DNA of 64,000 nucleotides from Chitinophaga filiformis (GCF_021646545.1 NZ_JAKIRP010000016.1:124001-188000); one strand, 5' to 3'; counted from the stretch's first letter, positions 9,696 to 19,214 are shown. The notes: generated by a model not told the origin, from the letters alone. Made by a program: numbers and translations.

Positions 9696-10328
9696 ATGAC
9701 ACTGACTGCATTTATATCATCATTGATCAATGAAGGTAAAGTACTAGTTGCACCGGCCATTGAACCGTTTGACGTAGAGGACCTCCGTCTGGCCGGCGTG
9801 CATCTGCAGCAACATTACGATGACGATAGCACGGATATGCCCGGACAGGTACCGCCTTACGATCCGGAGGCCGCTCTCTGGGCTGCCTGTTACCTTTACA
9901 GGGCCGTCCAGTTTGTCCTGATCCGGCGGCTGGGTGAGGAGGATATAAAGGCGCACCTGCTGCCTTTTACCGGTATCCCCTCTGCCGCTGCCATATATGC
10001 GGCTGATCTGACATTTCGCTATATGCCAGGTCTTTTTGATCTGGCGAAAGGACTATCCCCGCAAGATCCGCTGGTAAAAGAACTGGAGGTCATGGCCGCA
10101 CAGTGGCCGTTTTCCATGGCCGCCATACCAGCCGTTGTACCGGAAGATCTCTCCGTCATCATGCAGCATCCCTCACTGAAAACAGCCTACATCGACAGGA
10201 TCATCCAGGCAAAGGACTTGCGCAAGTGCCGTCACCCGGAATGCCTGCCCCTGGTGCAGGAAGCCCTTGGCTCATATGCCGCGATGCTCTGGCCTGAATT
10301 TGAAATTGACCTAACTGTTCATATATAA
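9696..10328 (+). CDS. First gene of MoxR-vWA-propeller operon (bpX0-like)
   Basis: A 210-residue mainly helical cytoplasmic protein with no signal or membrane segment. It opens a five-gene operon, and only three bases separate its stop from the MoxR gene. Seen: a central YDPEAALWAACYLYRAVQFVLIRR helix region, LTFRYMPGLFDLAKGLSP, and a C-terminal YAAMLWPE. In the ternary conflict systems described in comparative genomics, a small protein called bpX0 sits directly in front of MoxR, and both position and character fit; the name is therefore an inference from context, not from a recognised catalytic motif. Its likely part is as an adaptor or regulator of the ATPase. Confidence 0.72.
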   Translation: MTLTAFISSLINEGKVLVAPAIEPFDVEDLRLAGVHLQQHYDDDSTDMPGQVPPYDPEAALWAACYLYRAVQFVLIRRLGEEDIKAHLLPFTGIPSAAAIYAADLTFRYMPGLFDLAKGLSPQDPLVKELEVMAAQWPFSMAAIPAVVPEDLSVIMQHPSLKTAYIDRIIQAKDLRKCRHPECLPLVQEALGSYAAMLWPEFEIDLTVHI

Positions 10329-10331
10329 ACA

Positions 10332-11483
10332 ATGGAACCTATTACCTTTGAATCCCCGCTGGTAGACAAACTGAATGACGTACTACAGCAACTGAAACAG
10401 ACTTTTGTCGGCAAGGATGACATTATCGATCTCATGGGCATCTGCCTGGCAGGGCGGGAAAACCTCTTCCTGTTCGGCCCTCCGGGTACAGCTAAAAGTG
10501 CTATGGTGCGTGAACTGGCCCGCCAGCTGGATGTGAAGACATTTGAATACCTGCTGACCCGCTTTACAGAACCGAATGAGCTTTTCGGCCCCTTCGATAT
10601 CCGCAAACTGCGTGATGGCGACCTGGTGACCAATACAGATGGCATGCTGCCCGAAGCCTCACTTGTATTTCTCGATGAGTTGCTGAATGCGAACAGCGCT
10701 ATCCTTAACAGCTTGCTCATGTCGCTCAACGAAAAGATCTTCCGCAGGGGTAAGGAAACCAGACAGCTGCCTGCACTGATCTTCATTGGCGCCAGTAACC
10801 ATCTTCCGGAAGATGAAGCCCTGCAGGCGCTGTTTGACCGGTTCCTGATCAGGGTGCGCTGTGAAAACGTAGATCCTGCCCTGTTGGATAATGTATTGCA
10901 GGCCGGCTGGGGACTGGAACAAAAGCAGGCTACCGGCAATAATGGCATTCCTGCTGAAGAGCTGCGTACCCTGCAGCAACTGAATACAACAATAGACCTC
11001 GGCGCCATCAGGGCTGAATATATCATGCTGATAGAACAATTGCGCAATGCAGGCGTTCAGATCTCTGACAGGCGCGCGGTGAAGCTGCAACGCCTCATCG
11101 CAGCAAGTGCCTTGCTCTGCAAACGCAAAGCTGCTATCCTTTCAGACCTTTGGGTGCTACGCTACATCTGGGATACGGAGGAGCAGATCGAGATCATTGC
11201 AGGTATCGTGAATGCATCTGTACAGAAAGCCATTACACATCCGCAGGAACATCCCCGCGCCCACAACAGCGGAACGCCCGATCCGGAAGCGATTTACCGC
11301 GATGTACAACAACTGCACGTACAATGGGACGATCCCGATACTCCGGCGGCTGCCCGTGCACTGATCAAAGACCGGCTGCGCAGTCTGAACAGCCGCTGTG
11401 AATGGATCAGCAATACCACGCAGCGCAACTATGTATTGCAACCCATAGACGCCCTCTGGAAGAAAATAATGCAATCTGCATGA
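10332..11483 (+). CDS. MoxR-family AAA+ ATPase
   Basis: An ATP-driven chaperone-like remodelling enzyme, 383 residues, that in this family works with a vWA-domain partner. Walker A is GPPGTAKS (residues 49-56), Walker B is LVFLDE (D115, E116), sensor 1 lies in FIGASNHLPE, and the arginine of DRFLIR is a candidate finger. The C-terminal 130 residues form the helical lid plus an extension (IYRDVQQLHVQWDDP) not present in short MoxR proteins. Its stop codon overlaps the next start in ATGA (11480-11483), showing translational coupling. Among MoxR subgroups it looks like the RavA-like branch (FTEPNELFGPFD), inference from motif spelling. Confidence 0.93.
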   Translation: MEPITFESPLVDKLNDVLQQLKQTFVGKDDIIDLMGICLAGRENLFLFGPPGTAKSAMVRELARQLDVKTFEYLLTRFTEPNELFGPFDIRKLRDGDLVTNTDGMLPEASLVFLDELLNANSAILNSLLMSLNEKIFRRGKETRQLPALIFIGASNHLPEDEALQALFDRFLIRVRCENVDPALLDNVLQAGWGLEQKQATGNNGIPAEELRTLQQLNTTIDLGAIRAEYIMLIEQLRNAGVQISDRRAVKLQRLIAASALLCKRKAAILSDLWVLRYIWDTEEQIEIIAGIVNASVQKAITHPQEHPRAHNSGTPDPEAIYRDVQQLHVQWDDPDTPAAARALIKDRLRSLNSRCEWISNTTQRNYVLQPIDALWKKIMQSA

Positions 11484-12184
11484 AAGAGATGATCATCGTG
11501 CTTGCCATGGCTGATATCACAGCCCTTGGCAGTATACGCACATGGCCGGGACTACTGGTAGCAGCTACCGGAGACGAGATATGGGTGAGAAGCATCCCAC
11601 CCGATACAACAGATATTAAGCTCCGTAAACTGCCGGTAAAACAAACTTTTCTGGCAGATGCACAGGAACGTTTATTCGTGCCCGGAAAACATACACCTCA
11701 CGACGTTCTTACGAAGATGTCATGGGAAGCCATTGCCTCTTTCATCACCGTGGAACTGCCTGTATCGGCCATGCCCGCCCGCGTTGGCGAAGGACATACA
11801 GTGCGGCTGGCACCCACAACACAAACAGCGGAGCCTTTTGCCGTACTGACAACGCTTGAGCATTGGAAGGCCTATGCTGACACAGCACCGCTTGTCAGGC
11901 TGCAAAGATTAAGCTTCGCGGTGTGTGAAGCCGGCGAAGTGCTGATCATCGGTACACCGGTACCTTCTATGCCGGGCAAGGTATTTACGTTGCGGGATAA
12001 TATACTGTTACCGGCCGGTTATGATTTTGATCCGCCCGCCATTGGCCAGTTCATTGGCACCTGGTCCGGAACGGAGAGCGATACGTTGCTGCTGTTTCAT
12101 GTAGATGGTCAATGGGAGAAGATTCCCGGACACGTTTTTGTACGCGCTTCCAGAAGCGCTATCCGTCTCACCAATACTTTCTGA
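11480..12184 (+). CDS. Ternary-system component of unknown fold (bpX-type)
   Basis: A 234-residue protein that I do not recognise by motif. It is encoded between the MoxR gene (4-base ATGA overlap) and the vWA gene (one base apart), so it must be made in step with both. Sequence character: beta-rich first part (TWPGLLVAATGDEIWVRSIP), a middle region with KMSWEAIASFITVELPVSAMP, and a second half with short strands (SFAVCEAGEVLIIGTPVPSMPG written here in parts) ending in VRASRSAIRL. No signal, no membrane helix. In known ternary systems this slot is taken by one of the numbered bpX proteins (bpX2 is my guess). Function would be to connect ATPase and propeller protein. Confidence 0.7.
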   Translation: MKEMIIVLAMADITALGSIRTWPGLLVAATGDEIWVRSIPPDTTDIKLRKLPVKQTFLADAQERLFVPGKHTPHDVLTKMSWEAIASFITVELPVSAMPARVGEGHTVRLAPTTQTAEPFAVLTTLEHWKAYADTAPLVRLQRLSFAVCEAGEVLIIGTPVPSMPGKVFTLRDNILLPAGYDFDPPAIGQFIGTWSGTESDTLLLFHVDGQWEKIPGHVFVRASRSAIRLTNTF

Positions 12185-12185
12185 A

Positions 12186-14663
12186 ATGTCGCAGCTGCAT
12201 GACATGACCGTAGCATATTTTCAGTCTACAAAAGATTACTTCTGGCAATGGGCGGAAGAGGGGGAAGTCATTGAATGGAGCAAAGGCGGAGGCACGATCT
12301 GTTATAAAACAGAACTGCTGAACGACCTTTCACGAATAACCAATCATCTGCCGCCACTTGGGCCGCTCTTGCTGGTCATTGCGCTGGGTAAACCCGCTCC
12401 CGGACCACAGGCCATACAGGCTACGCTACATCAATATGCGCAGGATCTGGCAGGGCATGAAACTGAATTCATTTTCGGGGATTCGTGGGATGATAGTCCT
12501 TCAGACGAAATTAAAACGATCATTTCTAACTTCCTCACGTTGCTTCGCCCTCTTCCCGGCCGATACTGGAAAGGCCTTGACAGGGAATTACTGCTGAATA
12601 CTCTTTTTGAAGATGTTCAAACATTCCTGCAAGGGGAAACAGCAAAAGAAATGCTGTCTATATGCCAGCGGGGGGCTTACGATTATGTGATTGCTCATAG
12701 CACCTCCATAGATCCTTTATCACAGCTGAAAGGTGATGTAAGCATCCTGCAGCAAATATTAAAACGTTATCCGAACACTGCTGCACTGGAGAAAAAACTG
12801 GACGAAGTAGTCAATCCATCCCCTCCCGTACCGGCCCCCATAGAGGTTCCTGAAGATCTTCCCAAACCGGCGCAGGCAGAAGAACTGTTACAGGTGCTTG
12901 CTGAAGATGATCAGACCGCATTGCTGGCATTGCTGACACAACGCCTCATTGCTGCATTACATCTACCGATGCATACCAAAGGATATAGTCAAACGTCTTT
13001 CGGAGGCGTGTCTGACATTACCAACAAGGGTAATTTCGACCGGCTGCTGCTGAGTGAACTGGCGCACGACAATGAAACCCTGATGGTAAGACTGGCCAAT
13101 AACGAGGCGCTTTACCTGAGGCGGGAAGAGCTGCCTGACAATGAGCGGGGACAACGTTTTATACTCGTGGATAAAAGTATTAAACTGTGGGGAACGCCTC
13201 ACCTGCTGGCAATGGCGGCTGCACTGGCATGTGCTATCGACAACAGGCAGCATGCAGAAATATTACCTTTTGCATTGCTGGGAGATCGCTACGAACCCAT
13301 GGACCTCTCTTCCAAAGCAGAGATCATGGCCAGCATGCAATTGCTGTCGCCAGCGTTGAACAGTTCAAAGGCATTGTCTTCATTTACGGATGCACATATA
13401 CTAAAAGGACAACAGGAATATTTTCTCATCACCAGTGATGAGCTTTTTCATACAGCTGCGTTTCAGCAATCATTCGCAGTACTGCGACGCACGGATGGTT
13501 TTGTGATCACAGTGGACAGGGAGTGCCGGATACAGTTGTACAGGTACACCACCGGTCACCGGAAGCTGCTAAGTACAGCGAAGATCAGCGTGGAAATGCC
13601 GGAAGTAACAACAAAACATGTTGCTGTTAAACGCATGCATAGTGAAGGGGTTGGGTTACCGGAGTTCCTGAAGCACCGCCCCTTCCCGCTTTTCATACCG
13701 TACCAACTGGTAAATCTTAATCAAAAGGACAGTTATTTCTCAAAACATGCAGGCGGCTTAGCTGTCACAAAACACAGACAACTATTATTCTGGCCACAAC
13801 AAGGAAAGGGCGCCAGGGAGATCACTGCTGATTTTCCTGATGCCCATGGTTATTTCTTTGGATATGACCGTGAGTTTTCCTTTATCCTATTTCAGACTAA
13901 GGGATCTGAACATCTTTCTCTCTATCATTTTAACAGAAGTACACAGGAGCTGTTCTCCATAGAGGTAAAACCTCTTCGAGCCCTCCCTCAGCTAAGACGC
14001 AATGCTATCAGGGACATAGCATTTAAGATGGGTACTTCTGCCTATGGGTTCTTTTATTTTACTATTGGAATAACGGATGCATTAGCAGTCAATGTGGAGT
14101 CCGGAGAAACGACTCTGCATCCTGAGGTCACAAAAGAAATGATAAAAGAGATGAAAGCTCAGCATGAAGAAACTAACCAGCGGTACTGGCACTCATTTAA
14201 TACGATCAACAGCCTTAAACACCTGGCTATTAACGGGAAAGGCAATATTGTAATCAATAAACACGAAATCTTATTCAGCGATAACAGTGTGAATCTCGTT
14301 CCAACGGACGCCAGCACCTCCGGCCATGGCCTTCAGAATATGCAGACTGTCAGAGTATCCGGCAGCCGGCAAACCTTCCAAAAATATACATGGCCCGATG
14401 GCAGCGAAGCGTGGTTTGACAGTTACAGACATATGCTGCACCTGCGTAGCTCAGAAAAACGACTGCCGGAAATCACTATTGTGCTCATTGTCAATCACGC
14501 TACGTCTTGTTGGGCCGCGGATGGCGCTATCTGCGGGGATTCCTATTTCAGACCAGACGATCAACAGAATATTGAAATATTCGAACCGAACGTCTTTCAC
14601 CACGTATACATCAAACCATTTATCGACATTATTCAACATCATGGAACTCCAGCTGTCATATAA
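12186..14663 (+). CDS. vWA domain with C-terminal propeller-like region
   Basis: An 825-residue cytoplasmic protein, the likely central subunit of the ternary system. Residues 1-240 are helical, with a proline-rich linker (NPSPPVPAPIEVPE). A vWA-like region at about 265-460 carries GGVSDITNKGNFDRLL, SELAHDNETL and FILVDKSIKLWG. The metal-site motif DxSxS appears as D329-K-S331-I-K333, so the last serine is replaced by lysine and the metal site is probably altered. From about residue 490 to the end come repeated short strand groups with aromatic ends, as in a beta-propeller; blade number cannot be counted by eye. Start at 12186 is one base after the previous stop; its 3' end overlaps the next gene by 23 bases. 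Confidence 0.82.
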   Translation: MSQLHDMTVAYFQSTKDYFWQWAEEGEVIEWSKGGGTICYKTELLNDLSRITNHLPPLGPLLLVIALGKPAPGPQAIQATLHQYAQDLAGHETEFIFGDSWDDSPSDEIKTIISNFLTLLRPLPGRYWKGLDRELLLNTLFEDVQTFLQGETAKEMLSICQRGAYDYVIAHSTSIDPLSQLKGDVSILQQILKRYPNTAALEKKLDEVVNPSPPVPAPIEVPEDLPKPAQAEELLQVLAEDDQTALLALLTQRLIAALHLPMHTKGYSQTSFGGVSDITNKGNFDRLLLSELAHDNETLMVRLANNEALYLRREELPDNERGQRFILVDKSIKLWGTPHLLAMAAALACAIDNRQHAEILPFALLGDRYEPMDLSSKAEIMASMQLLSPALNSSKALSSFTDAHILKGQQEYFLITSDELFHTAAFQQSFAVLRRTDGFVITVDRECRIQLYRYTTGHRKLLSTAKISVEMPEVTTKHVAVKRMHSEGVGLPEFLKHRPFPLFIPYQLVNLNQKDSYFSKHAGGLAVTKHRQLLFWPQQGKGAREITADFPDAHGYFFGYDREFSFILFQTKGSEHLSLYHFNRSTQELFSIEVKPLRALPQLRRNAIRDIAFKMGTSAYGFFYFTIGITDALAVNVESGETTLHPEVTKEMIKEMKAQHEETNQRYWHSFNTINSLKHLAINGKGNIVINKHEILFSDNSVNLVPTDASTSGHGLQNMQTVRVSGSRQTFQKYTWPDGSEAWFDSYRHMLHLRSSEKRLPEITIVLIVNHATSCWAADGAICGDSYFRPDDQQNIEIFEPNVFHHVYIKPFIDIIQHHGTPAVI

Positions 14664-16509
14664 TCCGCAAACCAGGCACAAAACAAACGCTGCCTTTCTC
14701 CGTGGTAATTCCGCCGAGCAATGGTTCCGCGAAATGAACGATTGGCAGATTCCCCTGAAAGGACTTACGTGTTTTCTGTTGCCCGAACATAAAAATACAA
14801 TGACGCCCGGCGGGCTACTGGTCATCTTCAAAGACCATGTACCTGCGCCGGGAAAAATAAGCCATCCTTACGGTGCCATCAACGGCAATCTTTTTATCCC
14901 CGTGGATGCTACACTGACGCCGGCACTGTCTCCAGAAGAGATGCGCACATTGTTGATATGGCATGTACAGGTATTCCACCCTGTAATAGGTTTTGTCGGC
15001 TTTGACAAAGAAGACCAACGTGCAATAAGCAGCTTCCTGGCGCCAGGCCATGCGAGAGAAAGAAGCTGGGACTATGCACATCCCGGTATACCTCCGCTGG
15101 CACATCTGCACACTATCAGTGTTGCCATGCCTGAACAGCTGGAACTGACGGACCTTTTAAATCATGGCCAGATCACACTACCATTATCTGAATTGCCAGG
15201 TAAAAAGCCCCGCAGGAGCCTGTTTATGCGCTTTATTGACTGGATGGTCAGATGTTTTCTGCGGTTCCTGCTGGCAATGTTCAATATCGTTTCCTTTTTA
15301 CTGCGGGGTGTTCCCGGGACACTGGTTCACGGCCACTACGCGGATGCCGGCGGTCCAGGTAAACGTGTTTCACGCAGGTCAGGTGCAGATGAGGAGAATG
15401 AAACCAAACATGTAGTGTCCACCGGACTAAGACAAACGCTACACAAATGGATAGAGAAAACACTGGGCGATATTGAGGAAAGAAGAGAGAGTGAACTTGA
15501 CCGCCTGCTTAAAATGTTTGACAAAGACGGAGACGAGGCGCTTAAATTTGCTATACCACTAGGTGAAGATCCTGCACTTGGCAGAGGCATGGCGCCACAG
15601 TATTCCAGGCTGTCAAGACAGGATACCAATTTCAACCTCGGAAAATTATTGGGCAGCAGACCGGTAGATACATGGGCCACTGCAGAAAGTTACAAAACAC
15701 TGCTGACAAGGAAATATGAACAACAGGCAGCAAAAGCACTGGAAGAAGGCGACCACAGAAAGGCCGCCTATATCTACGCTCACCTGTTGCGCAACCTTCA
15801 CCGGGCAGCTACTGTGCTGGAAGAAGGGCGATTCTACCACGAGGCGGCCGCGCTGTATATGGATCGCCTCGGACAACCTGTAAAGGCTGCTGAATGTTTT
15901 GAAAAAGGCGGATTGCTGCTGGAGGCCATCAACATTTATAAAAAGCTGGAAAAATATGAGAAGACTGGCGACCTGTACAAACAACTATCTCAGGAAAAAC
16001 CGGCACAACAATACTTCCAGCTGGCAGTCGATGCCGCCATGCATAAAAAAGATCACCTGGAAGCTGCCCGCATCCTGCAACATAAATCAGGAAAACCGGA
16101 AGAGGCCTGCGAGGTGTTGTTAGATGGCTGGCAGCATGGTAATCAGGACAAGGATTGCCTGTCGCAGTACCTCCATCTTGCCAAATCAATAGATGAAGAC
16201 AGCTTTCCCGGTAAAATGCGAATCATCTATGAACAAAAAACACCTAAGCATAAAATAGACCATCTGGTAGAGATCTTCCTTGCATCCAGAAAAAGCATGA
16301 ACGAAGCGGCGCAGCATACCGCTGTAGAAATAGCGTTCGAGGTCATTAGCCCACAAATAGCTGCGGGCAGAGAAGAGAAACTGAGCGTGCTGAAAAAGAT
16401 GTTACCAGATGATAAGGAGCTGTCTGCCGACATTTACCGGTACACCACCCAGCAAAGACAGGTGAAACCAACCGTCCGTACCAACCAGGGTCAGGATCAC
16501 TGTCCATAA
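14641..16509 (+). CDS. Membrane-associated bpX protein with helical repeats
   Basis: Last gene of the ternary operon, 622 residues, starting inside the end of the vWA gene. Residues 1-185 look like a compact mixed fold ending in LTDLLNHGQITLPLSELPG. Residues 193-222 are strongly hydrophobic with flanking arginines (MRFIDWMVRCFLRFLLAMF), one or two membrane helices that would tether the complex. Residues 340-540 are TPR-like helical repeats, each with an A-A-x-x-Y/F pattern (HEAAALYMDRLG, KAAECFEKGG, EAINIYKKLE, KTGDLYKQLS, HLEAARILQHKSG). In published ternary systems bpX proteins of this position are the presumed effector or localising part. The exact bpX number is not determined. Confidence 0.78.
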   Translation: MELQLSYNPQTRHKTNAAFLRGNSAEQWFREMNDWQIPLKGLTCFLLPEHKNTMTPGGLLVIFKDHVPAPGKISHPYGAINGNLFIPVDATLTPALSPEEMRTLLIWHVQVFHPVIGFVGFDKEDQRAISSFLAPGHARERSWDYAHPGIPPLAHLHTISVAMPEQLELTDLLNHGQITLPLSELPGKKPRRSLFMRFIDWMVRCFLRFLLAMFNIVSFLLRGVPGTLVHGHYADAGGPGKRVSRRSGADEENETKHVVSTGLRQTLHKWIEKTLGDIEERRESELDRLLKMFDKDGDEALKFAIPLGEDPALGRGMAPQYSRLSRQDTNFNLGKLLGSRPVDTWATAESYKTLLTRKYEQQAAKALEEGDHRKAAYIYAHLLRNLHRAATVLEEGRFYHEAAALYMDRLGQPVKAAECFEKGGLLLEAINIYKKLEKYEKTGDLYKQLSQEKPAQQYFQLAVDAAMHKKDHLEAARILQHKSGKPEEACEVLLDGWQHGNQDKDCLSQYLHLAKSIDEDSFPGKMRIIYEQKTPKHKIDHLVEIFLASRKSMNEAAQHTAVEIAFEVISPQIAAGREEKLSVLKKMLPDDKELSADIYRYTTQQRQVKPTVRTNQGQDHCP

Positions 16510-16618
16510 GATCGACAACGGCATCACCTTCTCCAAACTATAAGAAACGATACCATCAATTTAGGCTTTTCTTAACAGTCAGGACCGTGGAAATGATCTT
16601 TATCCGGCGTTTGTAGCG

Positions 16619-16626
16619 TAAATTTG
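16619..16626 (+). promoter_or_regulatory. -7 element for the TetR gene
   Basis: TAAATTTG matches the Bacteroidota TAnnTTTG -7 consensus; the -33 box is weak (TTTA, 16 bp upstream). Transcription would start near 16632, so ATG 16639 is also usable for the regulator. Confidence 0.45.
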
Positions 16627-16695
16627 CAGAAGCAACCTATGTCCAACCCGCATAGCGCGCTGTCATGTATTTACTTACGCACTAAACCCTGGATC

Positions 16696-17322
16696 ATGGA
16701 AAAAAAAATCATACGCGACGCTTATAAAACATACTGGCTGGAAAACGGTAAAAGACCCGTTTCTGTGTACACCTTCTGCCAACAGCTGAATGTACCTGAA
16801 ACAACCTTTTACGACAGCTATTCCTCTTTTGATGCACTGGAAAAGGACATATGGCTTTCCTTCTTCCAGGACACAATAGAAAAGTTGAAGGAAGATGAGA
16901 CGTACCGGAATTATTCCGCCCGCGAAAAACTCCTCACCTTCTATTTCCTCTGGGTACAGCAACTGAAGGAAAACAGGAGTTATATCCTCCAGCAGAAAGA
17001 CAAATACCTGGTACCGGGCCTGCACCTGGACAAACTGGAAGCTTTCCGCATCGCTTTTTACGATTATATCCGTGAACTGATCAAAGAAGGTTACCAGACA
17101 GGTGAGGTGAAAGAACGTAAATACATCTCTGATCAGTACGTACACGGCTTCTGGCTGCAGGCGCTTTTCGTGTTACGCTACTGGACAAAAGATGACAGTG
17201 AACGCTTCGAAATGACAGATGCTGCCATAGAAAAAGCGGTAAACCTCAGCTTCCAGCTGATCAGTTCCAATACGCTTGACAGCATTCTGGACTTCGGAAA
17301 ATTCATGTTTGCAAGGAAATAA
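16696..17322 (+). CDS. TetR-family transcriptional regulator
   Basis: A dimeric DNA-binding repressor of 208 residues. The N-terminal 50 residues form the helix-turn-helix: IIRDAYKTYWLENGKRP, then VYTFCQQLNVPETTFYDSYSS, where the recognition helix ends in the family's T-F-Y-x-x-F/Y pattern. The rest is helical ligand-binding domain. The start at 16696 (MEKKII) is normal for the family; an in-frame ATG at 16639 would add 19 residues. It ends 6 bases before the ABC1 kinase gene, and this pair of regulator and ABC1 kinase is often seen together in Bacteroidota (from memory). Ligand unknown; it probably controls its own operon. Confidence 0.88.
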   Translation: MEKKIIRDAYKTYWLENGKRPVSVYTFCQQLNVPETTFYDSYSSFDALEKDIWLSFFQDTIEKLKEDETYRNYSAREKLLTFYFLWVQQLKENRSYILQQKDKYLVPGLHLDKLEAFRIAFYDYIRELIKEGYQTGEVKERKYISDQYVHGFWLQALFVLRYWTKDDSERFEMTDAAIEKAVNLSFQLISSNTLDSILDFGKFMFARK

Positions 17323-17328
17323 GACAGT

Positions 17329-18651
17329 ATGAAAGAACAGACGAACATCCCTACCGGTAAAGTTGAACGTGCCAGCAAATTTGTAACAACAGGATTGAAA
17401 GTAGGTACCAACTACCTTAAACATTATACCAAAAAACTCATAGATCCTTCCATCAGCAAGGAAGAACTCCATGCCGACAATGCAGAAGACATTTATGATA
17501 CTCTCAGCAACCTGAAAGGAAGCGCACTGAAAGTGGCGCAGATGCTCAGTATGGATAAAGGCATGCTGCCCAAAGCCTACTCTGAACGTTTTGCCATGTC
17601 ACAGTACAGCGCTCCTCCCCTTTCCGGCCCGCTGGTCATCAATACCTTCGTTAAAACACTGGGAAAATCGCCCAGTCAGCTCTATGACAAGTTCGATATA
17701 CAGGCATCTAATGCCGCCTCTATCGGACAAGTACATAAAGCTACCAAATGGGGCAAGGAACTGGCAATAAAGATCCAGTATCCCGGCGTGGCCAATAGCG
17801 TAAAATCTGACCTCCGCATCGTCAAGCCTTTTGCCCTCCGCATCGTAGGCATGAATGAAGTGGATATGGATAAATACTTCCAGGAAATAGAAGGCAAACT
17901 GCTGGAAGAAACAGACTATAAACTGGAGCTGCGACGCTCCATGGAAGTATCGGCCCAATGCGCCCACATTCCTAACCTGGTCTTCCCGGCTTACTACCCG
18001 GAACTGTCCAGCGACAGGATCATCACCATGGACTGGCTGAAAGGATTCCACCTGAAAGAATTCCTGGAACGTAATCCATCACAGGATGCCCGTAACAGGA
18101 TCGGTCAGGCACTGTGGGACTTCTACCAGTTCCAGGTACACAAACTGAAAAAGGTACATGCAGATCCGCATCCCGGCAACTTCCTGATGCGCGATGATGG
18201 TACCGTTGGCGTATTTGATTTTGGCTGTATCAAGGAAATACCGGAAGACTTCTACACCAATTATTTCCTCCTGGTGGACAAGGATATACTGAAAGACGAA
18301 TTAAGGCGCAGAGAGATCTATACCAACCTCGAGATGATCCACCCAAGCGATACAGAAAAGGAAGTGGTTTTCTTCTCCGGCTTGTTCCAGAGAATGATCG
18401 ATATGCTGACCCGCCCCTTTACACTGGAAGAGTTTGACTTTGGAGACGAAGCTTATTTCACGGAGATCTATGCCTATATGGATTATCTCTACAACCTCAA
18501 AGAAGTAAGGGATTCCAAGGTAGCGAGAGGTTCCAGACACTCATTGTATATCAACCGTACTTATTTCGGTTTATATTCTATTCTGAGTGATCTGAAGGCT
18601 AAAATAATCACCAGCGATGCACGGATACAGGCACTCCTGCATTCAGCATAA
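17329..18651 (+). CDS. ABC1/AarF/UbiB family atypical kinase
   Basis: A protein-kinase-like ATPase of 440 residues associated in other organisms with quinone or lipid metabolism. It has the family-specific N-terminal motif in the form KGSALKVAQMLS, the A-rich loop SNAASIGQVHKA that replaces the glycine loop, the AIKIQYPG strand with the lysine, the EETDYKLELR helix, catalytic HADPHPGNF and the metal motif FDFGCI. Everything needed for activity seems present. No membrane helix at the C-terminus. The transcription unit is completed by a terminator at 18665-18697. In this phylum the substrate is unknown; menaquinone-related work is a guess. Confidence 0.92.
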   Translation: MKEQTNIPTGKVERASKFVTTGLKVGTNYLKHYTKKLIDPSISKEELHADNAEDIYDTLSNLKGSALKVAQMLSMDKGMLPKAYSERFAMSQYSAPPLSGPLVINTFVKTLGKSPSQLYDKFDIQASNAASIGQVHKATKWGKELAIKIQYPGVANSVKSDLRIVKPFALRIVGMNEVDMDKYFQEIEGKLLEETDYKLELRRSMEVSAQCAHIPNLVFPAYYPELSSDRIITMDWLKGFHLKEFLERNPSQDARNRIGQALWDFYQFQVHKLKKVHADPHPGNFLMRDDGTVGVFDFGCIKEIPEDFYTNYFLLVDKDILKDELRRREIYTNLEMIHPSDTEKEVVFFSGLFQRMIDMLTRPFTLEEFDFGDEAYFTEIYAYMDYLYNLKEVRDSKVARGSRHSLYINRTYFGLYSILSDLKAKIITSDARIQALLHSA

Positions 18652-18664
18652 AGATATGTGCAAT

Positions 18665-18697
18665 AAAAAAGCCTCCGCTGAGAAACGGAGACTTTTT
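18665..18697. terminator. Bidirectional terminator
   Basis: AGCCTCCG and CGGAGACT pair with one mismatch around a loop; A-run in front and T-run behind serve the ABC1 gene (+) and the DUF2911 gene (-). Confidence 0.75.
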
Positions 18698-18716
18698 TAT
18701 TGAATACTTTCAACAC

Positions 18717-19214
18717 TTATTTTACCGGTACTTCTACATGGGTGTTATCCCATTCTACTACCATTTTGTCTGCAGGTACAGTGATGGTCAGTTTCTCAAC
18801 AGGTGCACTGGTTTTAGTAGCTTTTGCTTTTACTTCTGCTACATTTTTTGCTTTGATCTTGTCATAATCGTAAGCGCCCCATTGTTTCAGCTCACTGTTC
18901 AGAATAAATGTCCATTCATTGGCTTCAGGAATAGTGAACAGGGAATAAGTACCAGCTTTTACAGGTTTGCCGCCGAAGCTACCATCTTTAGCAAAGGTGA
19001 TCTCAGTAGCCTCGTTAGCGCCTAAACGCCATACTTTACCATAAGGCACCAATTCACCGAAAATAACGCGGTTTCTTTTAGACGGTTGTCCGTAAGCTAT
19101 CTTAACATTTTTCCCTTCAGCAGTGATACGTGGGCTTTTAGGTGCTTTCTCCTGTGCAGACACAAAACTGCATGTTCCTGCCAGTAATGCGAAAAATAAT
19201 AGAACGTGTTTCAT
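18717..19214 (-). CDS. Secreted DUF2911 protein
   Basis: A 165-residue exported protein of unknown function. A signal peptide ends in SFVSAQ. The DUF2911 hallmark is complete: VKIAYGQPSKRNRVIFG, LVPYGKVWRLGANEAT, the FGGKPVKAGTYSLF block, WTFILNSELKQWGAYDYD and a C-terminal beta strand VVEWDNTHVEVPV. The family is nearly restricted to Bacteroidota and relatives. The gene stands alone; upstream is a TAnnTTTG box inside a pair of 12-bp direct repeats, which may be an operator. Confidence 0.9.
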   Translation of the reverse strand: MKHVLLFFALLAGTCSFVSAQEKAPKSPRITAEGKNVKIAYGQPSKRNRVIFGELVPYGKVWRLGANEATEITFAKDGSFGGKPVKAGTYSLFTIPEANEWTFILNSELKQWGAYDYDKIKAKNVAEVKAKATKTSAPVEKLTITVPADKMVVEWDNTHVEVPVK

